The translations under genes and the position numbers were made by a program. A DNA stretch of 64,000 bases from Orthonyx spaldingii (lineage: Eukaryota > Chordata > Aves > Passeriformes > Orthonychidae), in the NCBI GenBank assembly GCA_013397795.1, contig VZTJ01005471.1:1046577-1110576 (forward strand). The letters are read 5' to 3'. The notes beneath the pieces were generated by a model that worked only from the letters and a program-made list of their open reading frames with translations, did not search any database and had not been told where the DNA came from. Positions within the stretch are counted from its first letter, which is position 1. Each line of letters starts with the position of its first letter. Shown piece by piece: positions 11,401-23,400 of this stretch.

Positions 11401-14400
11401 CAGGCGAAAGATTAGGTTGTAATGAATTATAGGAAATACAGCAGCACTAAAACCCATGTGAATAGTGGGAATAGCTTTGCAGGACTGAATATCAAGAAGA
11501 ATAAAGGTTATAGGTGAGTTGACTTTGTTGTTTCAAGCTGATACTGCAACTGCAGTTGTTCAGTGGAGACAGTAACGGATCCAGTGTGTGGGTGCAGCTC
11601 CCTCTGAGACTCCCAAGCTGAGTACCATCAATACCTAGAAGGTACCAGGGTGGGATAATGAAGTGGTGAAAGATCAGAATTTTAACATATCTTACCCAGA
11701 GTTTTGTTCAAAGAAAAAAGCCTGGCCTTGCTCTCCTTCACAGCTATGTGATGCTTTCTCCCTGAGAGCTTTTGGCTAGCTGCCTTGGGGTGGTTTTCTA
11801 TTCCCTGATTGTCTGCTCTATGCCCAGAAATGGTTGCTGTAGCTTTAAGGTGGGTCTGTGGGAGGTTAGTTTGGTTTTGGTTTGAGATCAGAGAGTTGAT
11901 GGGAGACGATTCAGCCAGGGGTCCGGTGGGAAGCCGAGGGGCAGCTCCATTTCAGCCCCAGACCTCGGAAAAGCCAACACAGTGAAAGAAAGTGTATGGA
12001 AAATCGCAATATGAAAAGCCAGTGTCCATAAAGGAGACAGAGGAGTCCTTCAACTTTATTCGAATAAAGGGAGAGAGTCCACTGGGGCACACGCCCGCAG
12101 GGTTTACTCTCTCAAGGTTTTGGAGGGCGCAGCCTTTTACCCTAAACTCCCGGCCGCACGTTGCCCTCTTCCTTTCCCCATTGCTGAGGCACTAGGAAGG
12201 TGCAGCCTTCCCGAACCGCCTACCACATATCCCCCCTTGAACCCGTCATTTTACCCCAAAGTTCAGAAGTTCAGGCTTGTGCAGACCCACTTATCTGTTT
12301 CAGGAGCCAAGCAGTCTGGGGTCTGTAAGGAACCTGCTGCTTGAAGTTAGCAGAGACATTAAGACCCATTTCAGAGACGTTAACACCCATACCTTCACCC
12401 ATTGAATTGTTTGTAAAGACACCTTGCCTATCAAAAGGACCTAAATCCACCAACTTCGTCTGCTATAAAGAGGAGACCAATATCAGAGATTCACCAGGTT
12501 CCCATCTGGTTTTGCCTGAGCTACTGCATGAACCCTTTGGTTTTTTTTCCTTTCCTGAGACAAAAGCGGATGCCTTTTTTTGGTCTTGGGAATGAAAAAT
12601 CAGACATGGTAGAAGGGTTGGGGATTAATTACCTCAGTATTTTAATAGGAATCCCGTCNAGCAGAGACATTAAGACCCATTTCAGAGACGTTAACACCCA
12701 TACCTTCACCCATTGAATTGTTTGTAAAGACACCTTCCCTATCAAGAGGACCTAAATCCACCAACTTCGTCTGCTATAAAGAGGAGACCAATATCAGAGA
12801 TTTACCAGGTTCCCATCTGGTTTTGCCTGAGCTACTGCATGAACCCTTTGGTTTTTTTTCCTTTCCTGAGACAAAAGCGGATGCCTTTTTTTGGTCTTGG
12901 GAATGAAAAATCAGACATGGTAGAAGGGTTGGGGATTAATTACCTCAGTATTTTAATAGGAATCCCGTCTGATGCACCACTTGGCCGAGGTGGAAGGCAT
13001 TGCGGTGCCCACCATGCATGCCTGCCCCCCCACTGTCAGTCAGTATACATTTTATAGACCTAATACATTAGCAGAGCTACCAAAGTGGCCCAATAAGGGG
13101 CTTGGATGATCTAATTTCTAGTTTACAGAACACATTCTACTGCAGGAGCCATGGCTCCTCAAGACAGTAGGATGTTTTTTCTCCTAACTCTACAAAACCT
13201 TGGAACTATGCTGAGTTATCAGACTTAAAGAAGTACAAGTATGCATGCTAATACTTGTGGATACACAGAACTGTGTAAAAGGTACAAAAGAAATAGCAAA
13301 AAATCCTTTTGGCATCAGAGCTGACGCCATTTTTTTTTCTCTTCCCCACAACATTGCGGCCGTTGTGGTTTTTTTTTTCTCTTTCCCTGACATTTTGGGG
13401 TTTTTTTCTTCTGATGTGGGGGTGTGTGTGGGGAGGCAAGGTCTGACAGTTCAATATCTAGCATTTATTCACTGTTTTTTCCCATGCCATGTTGGCTCTC
13501 TGTTTGTCAATAAATGGTTGGGTTTTTTTCACTTTCATCCACTAGTGTTAATCTCTCATTGGCAGAAAGGGATTGTTGCAACCCCATTTTTGGTAGAGGA
13601 AACACTCATTCCAGAATTTTCTTCTTCTAAACTTGTCTCTAAACTGAGAGACTAGCACAAAGAAAAGTTCTCAAAGTTTGTGATTGGTTATAGAGAGGGG
13701 TTGTGGGCACAGAATTCAAGTAATTGACACTGAAGCAAATTTTTCAAAATGGGTGGTGTGCTGGTTTAGGGCAAATCTTGGGAGGGGACCCCCATGAAAG
13801 CAGATGTCAGCAGCCTCTCCCACAACTGGTTCGGGAAAAAGTTCCTTCAAGAAAAGTGGAAAAAACCTGTGTATTAAACACACAGGGTGCACACAGGCAT
13901 CCGGAAAGGAAAAGAAATAATGTCAGGTAATAAAACCTCTCTTTTGTGGAGAAAAGAGAGTGAGTTTGTGCAGTCCAGCTCACCCTGGCTCCTCCCTGAA
14001 AGGTCTGGGCTGGGCCTGGACCTGAGGGTCTCCCCAGCCATTCCCCGCAGGCCGTCCCCCCGAAGAGATGGTGGGCTTGGACAGAAAGGGAAAAACAAAC
14101 CAAGCCAGAAACAGTCCAAAACCAGCTGAGGATTCTCCATTCGCCACCACTCGCCGCTGCCACTTGCCCAGGAAAAGAAATATGCACACACTCTGAGCCT
14201 TATCTCTCGCTGTCCCGCTGCTGCTGCCAGCCAGAGTCGAAAGAATGTAAACAAAAACCACAAACCTGCACCCAGCTTTTCTGGCTATGTTAAAGAGACA
14301 GACCTAATTTCTGAGTATAGCAGATGATATGGAATATATAGCATAAAATACATAACATAAAATCACCCTAGGACAGGTGGTTTGTCTGTAGCTGAATTTT

Positions 14401-17400
14401 GCTTCTTGCACAGTTTGCAGTTGCTCTATTGCAGCGGGCTTTGTTTCAGCTTTATATATGGTGGGTGTCGAGTTGCCATAGCTACTGGGCATTATGCTGC
14501 CTTTATGTGGGCTCCAGAGTGTGTTCTGGGAGGCTCAGGTGCAACTTCTGAATAATTGATAGTATCCAGAAAATGGGAATAGGAGTTTTGTTTTGGACGG
14601 TATTCTTCGCATTGTCCTCTGCTGTTACCATTGGTGAAAATTTTAGTAGCCATAATTCTAAGAAGAAAGCTCCTCCATATGACATCTGAAAGAATTTTTC
14701 ATTTTAGGACATTGTTGCATTGTTGAATACAGTTGTCCCTTTTAAATATTATCTTGGATATAAATATTTTAGTGGAGGCTTGTAGCATCAGCTTCCCAGC
14801 GTGACAGAACTGGGAGTGCACCCTTCCCACAGGGCTTCTCTGCATTATCCAGAAAACAGCAGGCTCCTTTGATTTCCTTCCCATTTAGCAGAGACAGGGA
14901 TGTTGCTGCCAAGTGGATGCATGTACAGATGGGTTTTCATGGCCAACTGGCCAGTCCAGCCTGTGTCCTGTCGAGTATCTGTTCTCCAGCGCTGCTGGGC
15001 AGCCAAGCCCTGCTCTGAATGTGGCTCTGTGCTTCTGGGGCTTCCCAGTTTGTAAAAACACAAGAAGCACAAGTCCTGGGATATGAAACCAACAACTCCC
15101 ATGCTATTTGTGATGGTTTCTTGGTCTGAGAAAATGCCCTTTTCCTGTGCCAAAGGGTCCAGGCATTTCCTGAGATACTGTCTTTTTTTCCCTGAATTGC
15201 ATCATGCTGGTGATGTGTATGGAGAGGGAAGCCAAGAGTGACCTTGTGTCTCCATGTCTGGAGGTGGGGGGTTTTGCCAAAAAAATTCATGCTACGGGGA
15301 AAGTTTGGACATGTTTTGGTGACTTTTGGCAGGTCATTCTCTGTACAACCAACCTTGCTGAAAGAGGTACTATAGCTAGAAAGAGACATTGCAAAGATTG
15401 CAGTGTTTGTCATGCAGACCTGCATTGCCACTGGTTTCAGGCACTCTTATGTGCAGTGTTTCCTTTTTTTAATGAATTACCTGCACCCTCTCCTCAAGAG
15501 CCAGATGAGCAGAAATGACTGCACACAAACCCAGCAAAAGCTGGGTAGCTTTGGCTCAGACTGAATCTACCGTCTGCTAATCTCAAACTAGGCATCTGCT
15601 GGTATAAACACTGTGAAATATTCAGCCTAGGAAGAGTGCTCTACATTAAATCAGGGTCATGTGGCTTGCTAATTTTTTTTTTTTTTTTTTCAATTTTTTT
15701 TCTTGCAGAAATCAATATAACCCATCATTTCCCCATTACTAGTGTGTAAATTAACTTGCAACATTTGTGAGGCTGATTCGAACCTTAAGGTCTCTATATC
15801 TTTGTCTAAAATAATATTTTGAAAGTTATAAGGGTGTGTATATGTATTCTTTTAGTTCACTTTGTTAGGGGCAAGCCTACAGGGATTTGAAGTGTTCAGG
15901 AACTACAGTGAAAGTAAAGAACTGAAGGCCCTTTACGTTTGCATTTGAATGGAGGTACACTGCAATCTCAGATTATCAGACCCTTTTTTAGGACTCTTCC
16001 AAGCATTCCAGTAACTTATAATAGCTTGAGCTACCTCCAAAACACATTCTGTCAGTGATAGCCTTGGTGACATTAATCATGGAGATGCTGCAGAAACCCA
16101 TGAGTTTTGAGAATCCGTTGGAGATACTACTACATTATCAGGGTACTGGAGAGCTGAGGTTTGGGGTGAGAATTGATGTCTTTGTGTACGTTGGGGAAAA
16201 ATAGATTACGTTTTGTGGCAGAAGGAGCCAAAGATGACTACTTATGCCCCAAAGTTTGTTCTTGCTCTCTAACCAGGTGGTTTGAATAAAAAGCTGCTTT
16301 AGTCACAAATTCTCTCTCCTTCACGTGCATAAACTGCCTTACTACAGTAGTACCTCTGGTGCTGCATGAAGTTGTTCAAGTTACTTGGTATGTGTGTGTT
16401 GAAAGGATGCAGAAAGAAAAGAGTGTTTAGTGTTCTGCCCAGCTTAGGAATATGTAATTAGAAGTTAACTAACTGCAATGTTAATGTAAATATAATATTT
16501 TTTGGCCTGCTGTGGCTTGATGGCTGATGTTTAGCATTTAACACCACTTCTTTGTTGTACCTTGCATATTTTTTATGATTTTTTTCTTTTAAGACATCTT
16601 TCATTCCCCTAAGAGAAAAAAAATTTTTCTGAGTGTTTATGCTGATGAAAATGTAATCTTGTAAGCCCAAACTTATAACTAAATAGCTTGTACTGTGTGA
16701 AGTGTCATCTGTATTAATTATATGGGAGGCTGGTATGGAAGCAACTGAGTATCCACGTGCACGGGGAAGCTGCTCCAATGCCTTGGATCTTGGAGAACCA
16801 ATACTGCTGCTCAGAGAGGGGATGGATGGGGATGTGTGTCTGTCCCTGCAAACTCTGAAACAACTGCACACTGTGATGGTACTGCTGCTTCATGGGAAGC
16901 TGCTCAGATGGAACAGGAAAGCCAAACAGCTCCAGCTGCTGCCTTGTGCCAGGCTCATACTGTGGCCATCCATAGGTACCGGTACCAAGGGGATCTGGTT
17001 TCCTGCTGCTGTAAGTTGAGTTGCTGGAGTGAGGGAACAGGATGATGGCACACAGAAATCCCAGCTATGTCATGAGGTGCTTAAATAAATGTCTGTGGAG
17101 CTACAAAGTATTGGCTGTCCAAGAGAAGTTTGTCCAATCTGTTAATGTCCACCCAGGTGACACCATTTAAAGTACTCAGTATGAAAAGAGGTTTTTAAAG
17201 TGTGAGGAAATAAAACAAGTGGCTGATGGATAATGTGCAAGAAAAGAGCAGAAGAAATTAGGGCTGCTTGGGGGTGGATTTGAAGCATGGAAGAGAAGGA
17301 CTTTAGTTCCTTTGGTCAGTGAATTTAGAAAGACCATTTAATTTGGTTTGAATGTAAGACAGCATTTTGAAATGATACCTTTCTGCTACAGGAAAGGGTG

Positions 17401-20400
17401 GTCAAAGGGAGTACCTGGATAAATGTGAGAAAGATGCTTCTGATGTTGAAAGCCATGAGAGCTGGACATGCTGTGTGATGGGGCTTTTCAAACCTGAGCA
17501 CATGCTGGGGCATCACTCTGTTTTTGTAGCAGATGGATCCATTTGAAAGAAGCTTTTTACTTTTGTGGGTTTTTCCTGATATTTTGAAGCAAACCTGTCA
17601 ACATAAGATCCTAGAAATCAAATTTTGGTCTCTGTATTGCAGCTGGGTCTGGGGACAGTAGAAGTATTTTCTTGTTGAATTTGTGTTTGTGGAAAAAGTC
17701 TTGAATTTTGTTCCCTGTGTCTTTTTGCTCTCCCTTTTCATGTTCAACCTTTTCCCCTTATACTCTTTTTTAGTGCATGTGGTCTGAAAAAAACCTGGAA
17801 ACTGGTTCTACTTATAAATAGACCTGTAATTCCATTAGACTTCCATTTAGAAGAAAACCAGGATTTGCTTTTTCGACTGACTTCTCACTGCCAACAAAAT
17901 AGTGCTTCTTGTAAACCCTGTTTATCAGATAACGAAGACTTTAAACCTAGACTGGGGTCCTAGATGGATTTTTCTGTATTTTATGATAAAAATGTTCCAG
18001 CTGCCCAAAAGTGGAAAACTTAAGACGTACATTATGTTACACCAAGTGGGTGGCAAAGGAGCACAAGTTCTGAGGCGGTGCCTAATGAGAGGCACAGAGT
18101 AAAAGTATTTTATCTGGTTTATTTAAAAGGTTAGCAAAGATTAACACATGACCAAAAAAAACCCCAAAGCCCAAGCACAAAGCCGAAAACCCAAAACTGA
18201 GTATTCAAGAGCTTCTTCACATATATACAAATATATAAATTGGCATGACAAGATCCAGAGGCTGGTGAAAGGAAAGCAGCTGAATTAAAAGAAGTTGCAC
18301 ACTTGGAGCCAAGAGGATGATTAATCATTGGAATGAGTTCTCAAAATAAGGTATTTTTCCAGGCACTGTCTAGTCAAAGGTGGTTTAACTGGGTTTTGTG
18401 AGGAAGTGACAGGGTAAAATGTCCGTGGCATTTGGGATGTCAGCCTGGCTGAGGCCCTTCTGCTTTACAGCTGTAGCTCAGGAACCCTGTGAAAACTTGA
18501 TACAAAGGTGGCATCACGGATTTCAGTTCCAGAAGGGTCACTGACTCATGTGAGCAAATATCTAGCTTGGCTTTTGGATTTCACTGGGAATAAATAATTA
18601 GTATTTACACAGTTGTTTCTATTAATAACCTTTTATGCTTGCAGGGGGGCACATCTGATCCAGAGCCAGGTAAACAAACACAAAGATGAGGCATGGCCAA
18701 GTGAGTCATCAGCAGGCTTGGAAAAAGACCCAGTGTCTCCTGGATGCTTGGCTGGGACAGATTTGTTTTCCTGGGAGGACTCAGCTCTCTGAAATCCAGC
18801 ATGTTCTCCAGTCCGTGGAGAGCTGTGATTCATGGAGATCCACTCTGCCATGACCCACAGGTTGTACACCAAGGAGTCCTATCCTGAATTAGTGCACCGG
18901 GGGAAAAAAGATTAAAGAAAGGCCCTTTTGCTGTCAGTATATGTGACAGACTTACAAGGCATTCCATGAAAGAGTTGTTGAGCACGTGTGAGCGAATTTC
19001 ACCAGCAGAAAAAATCAGTGACTGACTTCTGCAGAGGGAGGTTTAACCTTCAGTGTTGTGAGGTGATTAATTACTACTTGGCTTAAAATAAAGGCTCCAT
19101 GCATGCAGAGGCAGGAGAGACTGAAATGGTGTCTGCTGTGCACTTGGGTTTGCTTTCCCTGGTGTTACTTAGAGCTGGAGTTTTACCCTGCCATTACTCG
19201 GTCCTGCCTTCGCCCTGTTTTCTCACTGCATCTGAAGTTTCTCACTGAAGTTTCTGACTTCAGAGACAGGATAGCTGTTGTTTCACAGGATATTTCTGGA
19301 GTTTTGTTCATGTCATGTGTTTCTGTGCTTTTAGGTGCAGAAGTGCAAATATTACCTTTGTTTGGAGATGCTTTTAAATTAGATTGTTTCCCTCAGCTGC
19401 TCACATCTTTAGTGTTTTGCAGTAACTGTCATTAGTTAGTGTAATTATATTGCCAATAAAAAAATCATAGATGGGAACCTTGGAAGAAATAAAAACAAAC
19501 CAACAGAATGATGAGTCTATAGACCTTTTAAAAAATATTTCTAAGTTTAAAAATAAACATTTAAGAACAGCATGTTCAGCTTTCATGGTATCTGATGATA
19601 GTGGCAATCATGAAATTTTACTGCTTTGCTGTTCTTCACTATATTGTGGTATTCTAGCTTTATTTATTTTTATTCTAATTTATATTGGTAGTGTCAAACC
19701 GCATTCACCTCTGTGTACTACATCATCATTTTATATTTGTCTCAGCTGCTTCAGTTTGTTAGGATAGGGAGACTTGTTTCTGTGTTCTGAGATTATTTGG
19801 GATTTTTCATTTGCTTGTTTTTTAGTACAGCTGAAAATTTTGCATATGGTTGTGTCCAATCAGTAGTTCCAGTGTGCAACCTTTAGAAGAAGGTGCAGGA
19901 TGTTGATGCTGGCAGGTGCCCACCAATACCACTCCATCACGGTGGTGCAGGGCAGAGATGACACAATGAAAGACTTGTGGGTTGGGATAAGGGCAGGGAG
20001 AGGTTCCTCACCAGTTACTGTCACGGGCAGAATAGACTTAACTTAGGGAATTTAGTTTAATTTATGACCAATGAAAAGTAAAACTAAATCTTAAAAACAC
20101 CTTCTCCCCACCTCTCCCTTCTTCCTGACCTTTTTTCCTGATTTTAACTACCTCTTCACCCCTCTGACAACACAAGGTCATGGGGAATGGAGGTTGTGGT
20201 AAGTTCCTCACACATTGCCTCCACTTTTCTGTCCTTAGTGTGAGGGCTCATCACTCTTCCCGTGATCTAGAGTGGGGTACCTCTCATGGGAGAGTCCTTC
20301 AGGAATTGCTGCAGTGTGGGTCCCTTCCATAGGGTCAGTCCTTCAGGAACAGGCTGTTGCAGTGTGAGTCCCCCACAGGGTCACAAGTCCTGCCAGTAAA

Positions 20401-23400
20401 CCTGCTCCAGCCTCGGCTCTTCTCTCCACAGATACTGCCAGAAACCTGCTCCATTGTGGATTCTCCACAGGGTCTCAGCCTCTCTCGGGCATCCACCTGC
20501 CCCTTCTTAAACCTGTTATTCCTGAGGTGCTGCCACTGTCACTGACAGGCTCAGCCTTGGCCAGCAGCACTTCCACCCTGGAGCTGCCTGGCATTGGCTT
20601 TGCTGCACATAAGAGAAGCTTCTGGCAGCTGCTCACAGGAGCCACCTCTGTAGCTCCCCTGCTACAAAAACCTGGCCACGCAAACCCAATACAAAGGGGT
20701 TTCCAAAATCTCCTCTGTGGAGCACACAGGGCCATCCCCAAGGGACATGTAATGTGACTCTTGGGGATGGTCCTGTACAGGGCCAAGAGTGGGACAGGAT
20801 GATCTTTGTGTATCACTTCCAAGTCAGGATTTTCTGTGATTAATTATTGGACTTTGTCTTCCCAGAGACTTCCATCCCAATGGAAAATAAGCAATAGCTA
20901 CGGGCTGGACCACATTGAGTATTAGTGTAGTGACATGCTTGATTCCGAGGGATTGTGTTAAGAGAAATACATACGTGCGTGCACCCTGGATTTTATTAAT
21001 TTCATTTTTGCTAAAACATGCCTGTTACAAGGAATAAATGAAGCTCCTGTCCAAAACAGATTCTCCTGCACAGACCTGCCTTTCTTCCCTGTTTGCCTAC
21101 ACATCCTGTGTTTCCCCAGTTCATTTCCACACAAAGCCTTGCACCGTCAGCAAAATCTGATCCTGGCAGAAAACTAGGAAGCTGCGTGATGTGCAGCTGC
21201 TGATACCAGTTTTATGTTTGGAAATAGGTACGTCTAAGTAATAGCTTTGAAAGAGATGTGGTATTTTCTTAGCAGGTAGAAGTCGAAGTTTACCGGAGAG
21301 ATTCTAAGAAGCTTCCTGGCCTGGGAGACCCTGACATTGACTGGGAAGAGAGTGTCTACTTGAACCTCATCCTGCAGAAGGTAACAGTGATGCTTATCTA
21401 ATTTTCATGGGCTACTTATGCAGTTTTGCCTTTAAGAATCTAAGTGAACATAAACTGAGATGTTTATTATTTTTCAATAGAGACCTGATAGCTTTCTACA
21501 AAAAACTTTAACTGTATGCAGTGAAGCTGGGCTGAGTTTTATGCTCTGTAACAAAGTTTTGCAAAAGGAAGGCTTCATCCAGTTTAATGGTTTTTGAGAG
21601 TGAATGAGACTTTAGACAAGCAGCATTTCCATTAGAGTTCACAGTACTGGTGCAGCTGAGAGAGGAGAGTGGTAAGTGTAAATGCAGTGTCGTGTATTAT
21701 GCTGGGGGGTTACTGCTCTTGACAACAGAACTTTAGTAAAACATTTGGTGGTAGGAACATGAAGCCAGAACAAATTATTTCTTTAATTAACTCATAGGTT
21801 GTTTGGTTATTGTGTGTGTTACGCTGGTGCTTAGGAAAGCTCAGTATTACTGTAATCATTTGAGATCCCTTGAAAGTTTTGCTGATTATGATCTTAGATT
21901 GGGAAACTGTTGGCTCAGGCGCACATCCAGGAAAATGAATTGTTTTCATTCTCTCTCCTTCCTCCCAGAAGTCTCTTTGCAGAACTTCTCTGCAGAGAGC
22001 AGTTTTTGCCTTTATTTGATGCTCAATAAAACCAGGATACATTTGCCAGAGTCAGAATTCAGAGATGTTGTTACAGCTGGGCATTGCTGTCCAGAGCTAT
22101 TGCACTTGCTTCTTACAAGTTTTTTAGGTTGTGTGGAAGGCTGTGCTAGTGTGTTCTGACCTCTCTAGCATGTCACTGGTGTTCCATTAGTGTGTCTCTT
22201 TTTTCCTGTTCAAAGGGAGGAAATCCATTTCCATTTCTATCCTAAAGTGTGCTTAGGGGGATATGGGGGTGTGGGTGTGTGCGCTGCTTATTCCCCCAGC
22301 TGAAATTAAGCTCGTGTTAAGCAGTATTGCCAGACTTTCCTTACCTATTGGTTGTGCACCTCAACAAGCAGCTGTGCAAGAGATTTCAGTGTCACTGGGT
22401 TAATGAACAAACACAGGCTTGAAAATTGTAGAAGGGTCAATGTAGCAAAGAGAGTAAAGAAAATGGCAACACCAAAATATCTTACTTTTTAGACAGACAG
22501 CTAAAAGAAATGAGACAGAAAGTGTTCTGCTTCATGCACATGAATGTTTTGTTTTTCCAACTCTAAATGTTAATTTTTTTGTCTGGTGCCCTGTTCTAGC
22601 TGGATTATGTGGTGACCTGTGCTGTGTGCACACGCTCCGATGGAGGAGATATTCACATTCACAAAAAGAAATCTCAGGTGAGCTTCCCCTTTTATTGCTG
22701 TGGGTCAGAGGTTGGCATCCAGTATTACCTAATCCTAAAAACTGCTCCGAAACCGGGGCAGTGTTTCTTAGGCTGTGCTCTGACAGATTCATCCTCATGA
22801 AGCATCTCAAATCTTTGTCTAGTGACATTTCTTGCCAGTCATCTAGATGTGAGATCTAAATGTCCTTTATAGCCCCTCTCAAAGAATTGTGAAGACCCCT
22901 GCATACTTCAGGGTGTATATGTTTGCTGCTGGATTTAGGGGAGTGATGGAAGGTGCTGGGGGGAAGAAGGAGTATGATGCCCAACTGTTCCCCAGTCTGA
23001 GACTAAACCTGAAATTGTATGAGGTCTGGGTTATGATGAGCCTTCAGGGTAAGTTTCTAATGTAGAGCTGCTAAATGGCAGACTGATTACTAATTTATAT
23101 TTTTATTATTTTACAAGATTCTTAGCTTGTCTCTTAAACTTCTTATTTCTTTCATCTCCACACCACAGGCTTCCATCGTTTGTGTGCAGTTAATCCAGGG
23201 TTTGGCATAGTGGAAGAGACTGAATAACAAGCATAAAGGGGATAGGAACAAGAAACCTGAGGCTTCCCCACTCAATTTCCAGTAGATCTTGCAACAACTT
23301 CTCCTAGTTAGCAGAAATTCTTCTTTAAAAAGGCTCCTCTTGCTTTAAAAGGCTGTTTCTCCCAGGCATTTCCATTGCCTTAGTTCATGCAGCTGCTTGC

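Noticed and set aside
12341..12906. Two near-identical open frames containing KGPKSTNFVCYKEETNIRD
   Set aside because: They are produced by the duplicated LTR segment; the same DNA in the relative at 5341-6206 does not keep the frame.
13807..14263. Overlapping open frames of 93-129 codons on the - strand
   Set aside because: They lie inside the solo LTR 13757-14375 and have no retroviral or cellular domain.
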